NCBI GenBank assembly: GCA_946406115.1 | Contig: OX291558.1 | Span: forward strand, 20,080,205 to 20,144,204 | Length of the DNA: 64,000 nt | Direction of reading: 5' to 3' | DNA from: Apoda limacodes | Taxonomy: Eukaryota; Arthropoda; Insecta; Lepidoptera; Limacodidae | Shown here: in pieces, positions 43,319 through 54,468 of the stretch | Numbering within the stretch: position 1 is the first letter of the stretch | Layout: each line of letters starts with the position of its first letter | Position numbers and translations under genes: made by a program | Notes under the pieces: model-generated | What the model was told of the DNA's origin: nothing | What the model saw: only the letters and a program-made list of their open reading frames with translations | Databases searched by the model: none

Positions 43319-44203
43319 TTAAATATTGTGAATTACTTGTTTAGTACTAATTAATGTATAGTTTTGTTATGTAGTAAGATCTGACACGATTACTCAATGG
43401 GGTGATCTCATCTCGAATCCTTAACGTTACGATAACGAACACATGTTCATTCACATCCCATTCATGCGAGTTTTAAGAGGGCCCCCAACGCGCATATGCA
43501 TTTGTTTTATGGGCGTTAAGCTGAAATCGACAATGTTAAACTCGAATAGAGCTCATTTTTCTGTGGCAAAAATAAATTATAGATAGGCGTACAGCTTAGC
43601 GTCAAAACTGGAAAATAATTAATTACAATTATATCACTTAAGATATTAAAATTCTATTACAGTATTTTTTTAGCTTTATAGTTACTTAACATTTCATGAA
43701 ATAAATTATGTTCCCGCTATTGATGTTGATAATGAGTTATAACTTAAAAATAGAAAAAACGAGAGGCTCAGGCCGTTATTTCTTTGAAGCGATTTTTTAA
43801 CAGATATCTTATCATAACAAATACAGTAATTTGCTAGTCAGAGAATGAAGAAAGCCATGTTATGTTTTTTCAGTCTGCATCTTGTAATGGGACAGTGAAA
43901 TCGATTTTAGGAACGAGCAGAAAACTGCACATTCAAGTAGGGCGCAGCCTTAATTCGAAGGAATTCAATTACGTATGTTATTATTTAAGTATCTAGTTTT
44001 GGACATATATTTATACTTAAGTACTTGGTAAAGCATCAATAATTTAAGAACAGTCATTAATTTTCACCGTACCTAGTCGTTAGGAATACCTCATTTCGAA
44101 AGTTTGAGTGACTTAGGAAAGGAAAAATAATATGCTTTCAATATATTTTGGAGTAAACCGATGTTAAGATTTTTTTCTAATTTACCTATCTATCGATAGA
44201 TGT
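43319..44203. other. Unassigned AT-rich DNA
   Basis: No gene or shared repeat recognised. Confidence 0.4.
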
Positions 44204-44565
44204 AAAAAACCAGCCAAGTGCGAGTTGGACTCGCGTGCCGATGGTTCTGTACATAAGCGGTCACCCATCCAAGTACTGACCAAGTCCGACGTTGCTTTAC
44301 ATTAAATATCGTTTCCAATTAACAATTGTGTTACTGTTTCTCTTAATGATAAGCTAAATGGCGCTGTACCGGTAATTTAAAATAGTAATGGCTTGGGCCC
44401 GTCTTACATTTAGCCGATTTTTATTATTTGTTGTTATACTTTAGAGTTCACACTATTTTTCACTGCAAGTTTGAACTATGTATGTATTATTGTTTTTACG
44501 ATAGAGCAAAAACAACGAAAATATGTTTCTTATATGGGAACCCCCCTCATATTTTAAGGTTTTAC
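44204..44565 (-). repeat. 5S-like repeat, copy 4 (best preserved)
   Basis: The left terminus AAAAAACCAGCCAAGTGCGA (44204) is an imperfect inverted match to the right terminus near 44396-44423. On the minus strand, 44256-44298 reads AAGCAACGTCGGACTTGGTC then AGTACTTGGATGGGTGACCG, closely matching insect 5S rRNA from the A-box through the C-box. The next block, AAGCTAAATGGCGCTGTACC, and the segment TTATACTTTAGAGTTCACAC through GGGAACCCCCCTCA recur at the other copies. The frame at 44428-44679 begins in this repeat and is not a gene. Confidence 0.8.
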
Positions 44566-44579
44566 CTATTTCGTTCTAA

Positions 44580-45635
44580 AAGTGGTTGGTGGCGAGCTAC
44601 CAGGGGATGCACCATGTGCAATCCGCCTTTGGTTGCCTGGTTTTGGTGTGGCTTTGGGAGTGTGGGGGTGTGTACTTGATGTCTAGGTTCCTGCATGACT
44701 GATTTGTAACAGGTGTACATCCGGGAGTTGCTTGTCACTTCTTCTCCCCTAGGCTAGTTACCGAAGTGATGGTAGTATAAATGATGTGCATTTGATGCCG
44801 GGCTGTTGTGTAGGGGCTGGGCCACTTTTGGGTGTGCGACGTCTGTTTGAATGTGTGTATGCATAAATGTATATGTGCGTGTTTGTGTGTAGCACCCGCT
44901 CGTGTTCGGAGCCCTGCCGCTATCGGGCAGCCGAACAAGGATTGAATCAACTAGGAACTATAAGTTAATTTACATATAGTTTTTTTATATCTTTTATATG
45001 CATTTGTATATATGTATTATTATAAGTCTGTATGTGTATATATGAATATGTGCATATATGTGTAATTTATATTAACTTTAATTTGTATATGAATACCTAT
45101 TTATTTATTAATTTATATGTTTGTAAAATGTAAATATGTATGTATATTGTATGCTCTCTCAAAGTCTCTGCGGTGGTGGCATGTGCGTCGGGTCGTTACG
45201 TTCCCTAAAACATGGTTGAGCGAAGCGATGGCTGATTCATGTGTCATACTACATATATCAATATTTATTTTTCTCGGGAGTTACTTTAAATCCCGTCACA
45301 GAATAATTGAAGACTTTTAACGTATTACATGGTGTTGTTGTTGTTGGTGGTAATATTACCTAAATATTGTTTGTTTTTTTAAATCAAACTATTTACATTG
45401 TAAATCTTGTTTATTTAGTGTTTCAATACAAAATATGTATTTATTAGTTGATACACTATAATATTATGTTTCGTTTGTGATTTTACAAATGGATGATTTT
45501 ATCTATTGGACGCATGCAATTAAACAGAATTGTAATTCGTTTGAAAAGCTAGTTGTAGTTAATTTACTTGACGATTCGAAAGTGTTCTTAGTAACCCATT
45601 TGAATAAAAAGATTTTGATTTTTGATTTTTGAAAG
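44580..45635 (+). mobile_element. Probable LINE 3' untranslated end
   Basis: A GC-richer stretch (44580-44950, with GGAGCCCTGCCGCTATCGGG and CAGCCGAACAAGG) is followed by TG-rich and AT-rich DNA. At 45600-45635 it ends TTGAATAAAAAGATTTTGAT then TTTTGATTTTTGA. An AATAAA signal followed by GATTTT units is a usual LINE 3' tail in Lepidoptera. No polymerase coding remains, so the class is inferred from the tail. The two halves might be separate elements. Confidence 0.5.
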
Positions 45636-45649
45636 ATAAAATAAAGAGC

Positions 45650-45735
45650 CTTTTAATGGTTGGACAGACGGACAGACAGACAGGCAGTGTAGGCTTAGTT
45701 ATAGGGCTCCGTTGGGACCCTCTGGGTCTCGTGCA
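45650..45735 (+). repeat. CCGGCCAAGTGCGAG-class fragment (GTCTTAG end)
   Basis: A GGACAGACGGACAGACAGAC run leads to GGCTTAGTTATAGGGCTCCG and TTGGGACCCTCTGGGT, matching the right end of the MITE at 36822-36935. Confidence 0.6.
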
Positions 45736-46111
45736 ATAAAGGTTTCACACCACCACTTCAATACTACACCAGGGTTTTTTTTTGTTTATTAAATTAAAAT
45801 ACTTTTTAATAATTCTATGGAAAATATTTTTAACTTATTAGGAGTCTACCTTTTTTTCAGTTACCTAACAGACTTCATGTAGATTTCTTATACTAAGTAA
45901 TGTGATGTAAATAATTTATTCTAAGTTTAATTCTTAAGCAAGAATGGTAGCAGACATACTTGTAGTTGCCTGGATTTTAATGAAAATTATTAATATACTA
46001 ATTAAGTCTATTTGTATGATGAATCACGTTGCAATAAAGACAGAGTTCAGACATTGTAGGTAATGAATATTAAAATGTTGAAATTGAAATTAGCCTCATA
46101 TCTTACGTAGG

Positions 46112-46283
46112 AATATATTACACACAGCGCCGTCTGGTTCCAAACTAAGCTAAGCTTACGCTATGGATACCAGGCAACAGATACAAATATATAATAATAA
46201 ATATTTGCCTTATGCGGAAATCGAACCTAAGGCCCTCGATTCAGTAGTTGGGTCATTACCCACTGTGCCACGAAGCTAACTAA
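46112..46283 (-). mobile_element. tRNA-derived SINE, copy 2
   Basis: CACACAGCGCCGTCTGGTTC, GATACCAGGCAACAGATACA and the reversed B-box region GCGGAAATCGAACCTAAGGC. Same family and orientation as 43082-43318. Confidence 0.8.
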
Positions 46284-46859
46284 TTCACGAATAATTCACG
46301 TGTACAGTTATATTTTATTTTTAATCGTTAAAAACAACATAAGTACTTTTTCAACAAAATCCTAAGAATTGACAGATTTTATCCTTTGACTAAAACTCTT
46401 CAAACGCTTTATATGTGGCTCCAGCGGCCGACGTTATGTCTGGTCAAAATATATTTTATAGCCAGTCTAGAGTCACTTATGGAGCGATGACTCAATCTGT
46501 GCTACTTGACTTGAATGATCGGTGACTGTCATTGATCGCCATTGCATTACAAAATCACTCGTCAAACGTTTACTTGACTATTTTTAGTTCTGTTAGACGG
46601 CAATATTCATGATTTTCCGACTAAATTCTTATAAACTATGACGTCATTTTTTTTCGTTTTATGTTCAAATAAATGTTTGAAACAATATTTAGACTAGAAA
46701 ACATTAGCTACTACATATTTGAATCATCTATTCTATGTTATAAAAGTTCAGCAAGTTTAAAAATTTATTTTGTTCGTAGTATTCATAATTTGATTAAAAT
46801 CATTTAAAAAAAATTATGAATTTTTAAGGCGAAAATAAAGATAAAATAACATAGCAAAG
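46284..46859. other. Unassigned AT-rich DNA
   Basis: No gene or shared repeat recognised. Confidence 0.4.
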
Positions 46860-47030
46860 CAGACGTAGGACATGCACACTTGCATACCTTTCTATGAATA
46901 CACACATGTTATACATAGAAAACACCTGGGCTCAAGGCAATAACAAATCTTCACATTACATAAAATTTCGTTCTGCTCAGGGATGGAACCCACAGCCTTC
47001 GGTCCACCAGGCAGTCACTTCTACGAACAA
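46860..47030 (-). mobile_element. tRNA-derived SINE, copy 3 (diverged)
   Basis: The reversed B-box region GGGATGGAACCCACAGCC at 46980 and the A-box side CCACCAGGCAGTCACTTCTA place it in the family. The open frames at 46894 and 46983 are inside or overlapping it. Confidence 0.6.
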
Positions 47031-47361
47031 AACCACAGAGCAGCATACCTACTATTATTTTTATTTATTGAAGTTAAATTTGTCAAAAATCTTATGTTTT
47101 TCAACTATTTTGTAATTAAAACATTGAAATTATTTTTTTTTACGAAAGAAAGCTCAACGCTTTGTATAGGATGATTCATGATGAAGCTTTCACTGAATAA
47201 CTCCCAAAATGTAGGTTAAGGAAGCTTTGAGGATGTTTTGATACATGGTCTGCCAATTTAGATTACCTCCCTCATCCCGCAGTGATTGATGTACTGTATA
47301 GTCGCAGAATCTTTAGAGAGATTCTAACAACAACGTAAGTAACGTAACATTTTCAATTTTT

Positions 47362-47640
47362 CGTACAAAAATTTGGAGCTCTAGTTTAAAAATAACTCCT
47401 CGTACCCATTCTTGTGAATCTGTTGTCAAAAATATGGGAATCCTAGTATACGAAAACCTCCTCTTACCCATTCTTGTGAATCGGTACTTAAAAATATGGG
47501 AGTTCGAGGGAAAAAAACTTCCTCGTACCAATTCTTGACAATCGGTTGTCAAAAATATGGAAGTTCTAGTGTAAAAAACCTACTCGTACCCTTCTATAAA
47601 TCGGTTGTCAAAATTATAGTAGTTCCAGTGTAAAATTTTT
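47362..47640. repeat. Minisatellite, about 4.5 units of 61 bp
   Basis: ACCCATTCTTGTGAATC, TGTTGTCAAAAATATGGGA and a CCTAGT..A-rich spacer repeat with starts at 47404, 47466, 47527 and 47587, plus a partial unit at the left. Units differ by substitutions and short indels. The minus frame at 47313-47552 is an effect of the array. Confidence 0.85.
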
Positions 47641-48468
47641 TAGTAATATATTAGATTACATATTTTTTTTGTGTTTATTCTTTTAAACTACTTATTTTGT
47701 ACTTGCAAATAATATAAATTATAATAATAGCAACATATTCATAAGACCATATAATCAGTAAGTTGACAAACATAGACATGGATACTTCTTTTAATACATA
47801 GATATAATCTTACAACATCTTCCCCTTTTCATAGTTGGCTAAATGTATAAACATATATTTTAGAGCATAAATATAACATCAAACCAATAATATATTTTAA
47901 ATATTCTACCCAAAATAAAAAATATGCTAAATTACTTCCGTAACGATCTGGCGGCCTTATTAATAGTCCACATCGCAATTCTATTTTTTCATTAAAATAC
48001 ATAAAATAAATTTTTGTAATCGAAAAAAGGATTTTTTTTTGCACTATCACGGCTATGCTTTAGCAAATTTGTAAACTAATGGCACTAAAGATTTCTTTGC
48101 CAAAACTTTTGAAAAACGCAATACAAAGAGGTCGCTCTAGGGAAGATAAAAAATTCTACCGAAGAAAAGTTCATTAATCGTGTTTTTACGTTTTTCAAGG
48201 CCTGTAACATATCCCGAAGACATTAAATTTAAGTCAGATCTGCTCAACAGATTCGAAGAAACATTTGCCAAAAAAAATTTAATTTAGGTAGTACTTTCTC
48301 TAAAGGAAGGACTACAAACCCACTTTTGCATTTACAATATTAGTATGGATACGATAATTGCTTCTAAGCGATTAAGTTTTAGGTATTAGAGCCGTTTAAA
48401 GGAAAGGCTAAGGTGCCTTTATAAAGCAGAAAATCTTACTTAGCCACTTCACGATTGCTTAAATGCAT
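47641..48468. other. Unassigned AT-rich DNA with a Lep1 5' end
   Basis: TTTGCATTTACAATATTAGT ending near 48355 is the reversed 5' end of a Lep1 element; the rest is not recognised. Confidence 0.4.
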
Positions 48469-48694
48469 TTATCTACGCCTACATCCTAGACAATTTAAGA
48501 CTTGTTGGTCCTGCTCATTTAACATCAAGGCTGAGCTACTGAATGCATTATCTCTACATAGTTCGTAGTAGTTGTCCTGTATAGAAGTTAAGTATCTCAT
48601 TGTTATGAGTGTATATTTGTTATAGAAGAAGTGCTGAACAATATCAGATAATTCCAATAAAAAAAATTCGTCATTCAATGTTCTTTCATTGGAA
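48469..48694 (-). CDS. Unidentified coding-like segment, possible terminal exon
   Basis: On the minus strand, after TTTATTATTAG (acceptor-like, ending at 48695), a frame of about 75 codons runs to a stop at 48469. Amino-acid usage is balanced (NDEFFLLELSDIVQHFF, DNYYELCRDNAFSSSALML, NEQDQQVLNCLGCRRR). No family is recognised. It may be the 3' exon of a gene lying to the right, or transposon residue. Confidence 0.3.
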
Positions 48695-48906
48695 CTAATA
48701 ATAAAAGTTAGTTTTGACTTTTTAGTTTTAGTTTGTCAAGATTTGAAGTAGCTTTTTAATTTTTGTAAAAATTTCTTTGATTTTAAATTTTTTCTGGTAA
48801 TTGTACCTTGTGTGTATTAAGTACGAAAGGCCTTTTAAATGCGCTGATCAGCTGAGACAGTGACGTTTGTAAGACACTAGTGACGAAGGCAAGCTCGATT
48901 TATGTG

Positions 48907-49134
48907 CGTTTGTCTAACGAATTTAAAGAGTTACGTTCTCATCGACTCGCTCTGATATACAAAAGTTTATCAAACGCAACCAAAGAGCTACGTTCTGAAC
49001 GACTCACTTTGATAAACGAGCGTTTATCAAACGAAACTGAAGAGCTACGTTCTCAACGATTCACTTTGATATAAGAGCGTTTATCAAACGAAACCGAAGA
49101 GCTACGTTCTCAACGACTCACTTTGATATACGAG
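48907..49134 (+). repeat. 57 bp minisatellite, exactly four units, translatable as a 19-residue repeat
   Basis: Units start at 48907, 48964, 49021 and 49078. Each reads as RLSNETEELRSQRLTLI-like residues in the frame opened at 48880 (about 65 codons before a stop in the third unit, where TAC is TAA). Unit length is a multiple of three and the first two units are more diverged than the last two. No flanking protein similarity is seen, so coding status is doubtful. Confidence 0.85.
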
Positions 49135-49893
49135 CGTATATAACGTTGGACAGGTGATGCAATTTTTTTTTCTTTCGCCAGAAATGAAAAATGAATCTAG
49201 TTAATAATTAGAGGACTGTATAAGAAGTCTATATAAGAAAAAAACTCTCTAACCCGTAACCATACCACCGTATAACGGGCTGAATAGTTGCTAAAATTTT
49301 ATGCAGGATTTATTTTTATTTTGATTTCCTCGTAATTTGTTTGCGTGGACTTTTAATATACCCTTTGTTTATCCTCGAATGATAATCTATCTTTATTCTA
49401 AGTTTTATCAAAATCAATTCAGTGATTTAGCCGTAACAACGTCGAAACGACGAACAGAATGGAATGTAGGAATTGACATAGTAAAACCATAGTATTTTCA
49501 CGTATTTAAGCACGTAAGAGAGCATAGGTAAGAGATAAAGAGTCAAAGCCACACTAATAATGAAGCGGTGTACTTAATGGGGTGGAATGGGATGGGGGAG
49601 CTAATTCCTTTGTCACGACTGTCCTATATAACTCCCCTTTCTTCCGGCGGACACCTGATTTCTTTTCGCCAAAAATGAACCCTAATCTTTGATATAAGGA
49701 CTATGTAGGAAGTCTATAAAAGAAAGATCTCAGGTCTGAAACCTGTTTGTAACCTTACCGAAATGTACAGAGTAGAAAATATTTATGTCGCATTTGTAAC
49801 GAATATATTTTTCAGTCATTATTTAAGAAAGCTATCGCCATTTTATCTGTATAGTACCACAAAAAACGTGTAGTACGCTATTTCTTGCATTCT
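49135..49893. other. Unassigned AT-rich DNA with a faint Lep1-like stretch
   Basis: TCAAAATCAATTCAGTGATT near 49410 resembles the reversed Lep1 core; otherwise nothing is recognised. Confidence 0.35.
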
Positions 49894-49955
49894 AACGTCG
49901 CGCGGCGCCTCTTCAGGCCTCTTCGCGTTGCGTCGCGTCTCGGTATGAGCCGACC
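49894..49955 (+). repeat. CpG-rich 62 bp sequence, copy 1
   Basis: AACGTCGCGCGGCGCCTCTT to GTATGAGCCGACC; 56 of 62 positions equal those at 54407-54468. It lies immediately upstream of the RTE endonuclease remnant. Confidence 0.85.
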
Positions 49956-51315
49956 GACTGATGCTATTCTAGTCGGAAGCATGGTGACTATGGGCAAAAC
50001 TCAATATGGTGAGAGCAGGAAAAAACGGCCCTCAGTTCCCGGCAGCCACACTGTTCCCGGCTACGGTAGCGGTCGGTGTAACGGTGGGGTAGAGGGTGCT
50101 AGGAATTTTCAGAAGTCCGTAGAGGACACGCTGACCCTGGATTCAGGAAACTTCTTTTACTTTTACTTCCCAAGGCGTTGTTGGTTTTCTGGTCAACAAA
50201 TCGCTCATAAGCAACGTTGTGGAAATCAGTAGTGTTTCGGCTAGGGTAGCATACCTTGTCCTAAAGCTCACCAACATATACTCTCTGAAGGTGGTACAGG
50301 TGTATGCGCCAACCTCGTCTTACTCTGATGAATGAATCATGAAGAAGCCGAAGCCACATTCGAAGATATCACCAAGGCCCTTGCTAACACCACCAAGGCT
50401 AACTACAGTGTTATATGGGAGATTTTAACGCCAAAGTGGGAGTAAAAGAACGCGACGAATCTAGAATCGGCCCTTATGGCTTGGGTCAGCAAAATCACAG
50501 GGGACAGATGCTAGTAAACTTTCTCGAAATGGAAGGGCTCTTCTTGATGAACTCGTTCTACAAGAAGAGTTCCCGTAGAAGGTGGACCTTGGAATGAGAT
50601 AGGTTTTATTAGGACAGATAAACGGAACATATTTAGAGATGTCTCAGTGATCAATAGGTCAATACCGGTAGTGATCACAGTCTTCTAGAGGCACTCTAAA
50701 TATCAAATACAAGGCCGAAAGAAATCGTCTAATAAAGTCTACTCTTAGACCTTTACAGTCCCAAGCTACTGTAGGATCCGACAAGTTTCATCTGGAACTT
50801 TAAAAATAGATTCGATTCCCTGAAAACCACAGGCGACTTTGACATAACATGAGTAAGAACTTGGTGAAGACGGTTAAAGAAATGGGACGCAAATTTTACC
50901 CACCGCAGAACAAAACTAGAGAGTCCAAACTTTTGCCTGAAACTCTGGAACTTATGAGGAAAAGACGAGAGATACCATCTACCCAAAGGTCTTCGTTAGA
51001 TGCAAGATCTCTAAACGGGCTGATACGTAAGATGACTAGACGTGACCTTTGACGCATTGAGCTTGCGATTGAGCAAAATAAAGGGGAGAATGTTTTTGCG
51101 CGTCAGCTTGCAAAGAGCCATCTGTCGAGACTTAAAACTGCAGATAGCAGAATAGTCACCTCCAAACCAGAGATCTCAGCAGAAGCCGAATTGTTACATG
51201 TCATAAGCGGCTAAGCCCGCATCCCTTATTACCGAAGATCCAAAAGCCAAACTGACGCGCCACTACACCGAGGATATCCCGGAGGGTTTCCCGACGGTAA
51301 AAGATAATAATGTCT
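49894..51315 (+). pseudogene. RTE-like LINE, endonuclease and linker region (decayed)
   Basis: Plus strand, frames changing: a LNSGN-like segment (LDSGNFFYFY near 50140), FLVNKSLISNVV, VQVYAPTSSYSD (near 50297-50330), GDFNAKVG (50418-50441, catalytic D and N), GPYGLGQQNHRG, LFLMNSFY and RRRWT. Past a gap come RLKTADSRIVTS and a TRHYTEDIPEGFP block near 51255-51295. This is the order of the RTE endonuclease and the segment before its RT. Similarity ends near 51315, so RT is missing. The 5' 62 bases are a CpG-rich sequence also found alone at 54407. Confidence 0.8.
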
Positions 51316-52439
51316 GACATTAAAGGTTTGGGCCCAATACTGGACATCCAGCTATGACTTATGTAGTTGATAATCAATAACACAGTACGATCAGTGAATG
51401 CACCATGAATAGTCGTCTACCGTTGGCTGCTTGGAGTTGGGGTGGATCTGAATGGGGGTGATAGTACACATTGCGTCGATAGTAGATTTCAGCAATCCGC
51501 GGAGCCACTATTTCACCGCTAGGGCGCAGTTCTTTTGCCTCTTTCAAAAGGGCCGCAAACTCACCTTCATATCATATTTTTTATAGAGTCACTTTAACTA
51601 TATTTGCATGATCGCACGAATTTACTAAATCGACATTCACTTTCTGCAGTGCTTTAGTCAATCTAGATGTGTATGAAAATACTTCCCTAAAAATGTCAAG
51701 TAATATTATAAATTGACTTTTTTCTTATGAAACTCAATTAACATGGTTGTGTTGTCACTTCTCGGTTTTTAGAGTCAACATTCTGAATGACTTCAAGAGT
51801 GTCAAGATAGATAAGGAACATCGAATTCTAAGGGGGTTGAACCGTCGATGCCTCTGCCCTCATAAGGTTTGGATAGGTTACGGAACTATAAAAATTAAAA
51901 CGTCCATCATAAACGGAACTATAAAAATTAAAACAATGATTTATCACTATGTATATGCTATGCGATAAAGTCCCTCCAGGTGCACAAATGACCCTAAAAA
52001 ATAACCAATTTACATGGTGAATAATAAGCGTAAGTGAACCACTTCATCTTTTTTAGTTCCGACAAAAACACATACGTGGATTTGTTTTCCTATTTAACTA
52101 AGAGCTGAATCGCGTGTCTAATAAAATTATCGAGAAATTGCAATTAAAATGCACTGCTAATTGAGGGGCCTGCTGACACAGATTCTTTTTAGGTTAGGTC
52201 GTTCGGTTCACCTGATCCACTTCCCCTTGCGTGCCAGATCGTGGATGCTAATTACTTGTGCACTTAGTTCTCGGGTTCGTCTGTTGTTTATGGGGGAAGC
52301 CACGAGCGGAACTAGCCATAAATATTAAGTTAATAGGGGCCGTAAGGATGCCAACCCAGGTCGTTAATATTACGTTCTGAATATCAGTAAATATGGACCG
52401 CTAACACTTTACATTTGTATACCTTTATAGTTCTTACAT
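51316..52439. other. Unassigned DNA
   Basis: A GC-richer patch at 52150-52390 (GTTCACCTGATCCACTTCCC) looks like old repeat. A near-perfect tandem CGGAACTATAAAAATTAAAAC lies near 51880-51935. No gene recognised. Confidence 0.35.
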
Positions 52440-53340
52440 TTCTGCAGCTTAATATTTTTATTTTTGGTAGTATAATTTTTTTTTTTTTTTATTGCTGTTG
52501 TCGACCCTTTAAATATCTAATAACTTCTCTCTTAAAGATCTTCCATACTGTAGTCCTTAGAGAAAACCTAGGGAGCTCATTTCTCAACCTTAGCGTTCGC
52601 AGGACTATGTTTCTCTAAAAACGACCTGTACGTGACCATTTAAGTTCTAAGGTGTGAGGATGAATTTCCTGCCGGTGGCGAGCGGTGCGAAGGTAGAAAA
52701 TAGCCGTGGGCATCATTTTGAACAATTACTCAGAACACATCCCATTATATAAGCGGTAGAATACACACAGGAAGGAAAAGTCTCTCCTCAGGCTTGTGAG
52801 TTTGGGATCGTCGACGATTCTCACAGTCCGCTGTTGAACCGAGTCAAAAGGGCCAAGCTGGTATCCGGGTGCACCCACCCACAGATGGCAGCAGTACTCC
52901 ATATGAGGTCGGACTTGTGACTTGCAAAGCTGCAACCATGAGGTGAAGTACTACTTCGCTCTGTTGAGTACTCTAAGTTTTTTAGATGCCAGCTTTACTT
53001 TGACTTGCAAATTATCGCAGAACTGAACATTGCTGGAGATGTCAGCACTAAGGATCCTAATGCTCTTGGAGATGGTGAAGGGAGTTTACTAGAATTGTGG
53101 GACCTCAATAAATGGGGTTTCCTTAGCGATCGCGCAGACTTGTGTCTTCGTAGGGTTGAATCGGACCAAGTTTTCCCATCCCCAGTCAGAGACCTTGGAC
53201 AAACTGATCTCGATTTGAGACACAAGTTCTTCACGTTTTAACTCCACAACGGAACGAGGGATGCTTGCCTAACCCGTGTAATAAGCATCTCCAGTACTAT
53301 CATCTGCATAGCAATGTATGTTGTTGATGATGAACAACAT
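52440..53340 (-). pseudogene. Jockey-type LINE, 3' part of the polymerase
   Basis: Minus strand, from NNIHCYADDSTGDAYYTG (near 53290-53335, catalytic YADD) through LVSQIEISLSKVSDWG, FNPTK, then SQVRPHMEYCCHLWVGAPGYQ (near 52860-52920), FDSVQQRTVRIVDDPKL, LRRDFSFLCVFYRLYNGMCSE and RTARHRQEIHPH to the end near 52440, where an AT-rich tail follows. It is the same family as the copy at 8780-11410 and supplies the C-terminal part missing there. Frames change at least twice. Confidence 0.85.
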
Positions 53341-53689
53341 GTCAACTTAATCTTTGAGTTGTCATTGATTTGGCTAAATTATTCCAAGATGTGGCCAGCA
53401 GTTGCTGTTCTATATCATGAAATATGCCCATTTCATAAAACTGTCGGACACATCATGAAGTGATCAGTTCTAAGATCGGGCTGTGACATACATATCATTG
53501 TAAAATTGACTAGGAACAACAACGGAACATACAAAGAAAAGCAGGAACATAATAATTTAACCTCTTTGTCAGTTCTCGGCGAACAATAAGAGGTAAATCA
53601 GGAATGTACATGAAGGAAATTTTGTCCTTAGACCTTAAATTTTGTTCCTCATTATTTTGATGCTGGGTATTTCGACGTGAATAGGACTA
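53341..53689. other. Unassigned DNA between the two jockey fragments
   Basis: No motif recognised. Confidence 0.35.
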
Positions 53690-53830
53690 TGTAAAGCCAG
53701 GAAGGAAGCTACTGTTGCCAACTCGGTATCATATAGCAATGTATGTTGTTGATGAACAACATCTCATTGATATGCAGGAGAAAAAGCGTAGGAGACACAG
53801 CACAGTGCCTTGTGGGACACCAGCATTAAT
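53690..53830 (-). pseudogene. Jockey-type LINE fragment (RT palm), partly duplicating 53300-53340
   Basis: Minus strand: LMDINAGVPQGTVLC, a frame change, LHINEMLFINNIHCY. The MLF-INNIHCY segment is present here and again at about 53300-53340, so the two fragments overlap in element coordinates and are either two insertions or one copy with an internal duplication. Confidence 0.7.
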
Positions 53831-54174
53831 GTCCATCAGAGCAATCAAATTTGTATCGTATACGTTTAATAGGTACGTATGTTGTTTCTTCGAGAAAATT
53901 TATCGTTTTCGTTGACTGATCAAACACTAGTTGACATTTTTTTCTAACAATATAATTATCAGAAATTAGAAAACATCAGAAACAACTCCTGAATGTAAAT
54001 ATATAGTAAAATAGAATAGATATCCAACACAAAAACAACAACTACCAGATGAGATATATAAAAAACTTGTAAACCGAATTCGCTTAAACAAACATTGGAA
54101 GTATTATTGAAAATTATTACTTCAATGGACGGAAATATAAATCCTGGATAAAAGGCTCCTAAGACTATGAAACG

Positions 54175-54312
54175 TGCTTGACAAGCAGGTTTTGAAGCCT
54201 CAAGCATGCTTCTCAAGCATTGACACTCATTTGTATTTTAATCAAACATCGCCAAGCACGTAGACGCTTGTCAAGCACATCAAGCATTTCCTAAAGCTTT
54301 AACAAGTCACAT
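54175..54312. repeat. Cluster of CAAGCA words
   Basis: TGACAAGCAGG, CTCAAGCATGCTTCTCAAGCA, GCCAAGCACG and GTCAAGCACATCAAGCA occur within about 140 bp, with TTGA/TCAA flanks. Irregular spacing, so not a standard tandem array. Confidence 0.5.
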
Positions 54313-54406
54313 GCTTCATTTTTAATCAACTTGAAAGCCTTTAAGACAAATTCTTGTAAAATTTAATTATAATCGATTCAAAGATGAATGCGCAGCGGCG
54401 CATCCC

Positions 54407-54468
54407 AACGTCGCGCGGCGCATCTTCAAGCCGCTTCACGTCGCGTCGCGTCTCGGTATGAGCTGACC
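54407..54468 (+). repeat. CpG-rich 62 bp sequence, copy 2
   Basis: Matches 49894-49955 at 56 of 62 positions, but here no RTE coding follows. Confidence 0.85.

Noticed and set aside
44428..44679. 83-codon open frame
   Set aside because: It starts within the downstream part of the 5S-like repeat, and the homologous frame at 8275-8490 is also repeat.
48907..49134. Regularly spaced repeats considered as a CRISPR array
   Set aside because: Units are contiguous with no unique spacers, and the context is an animal nuclear genome.
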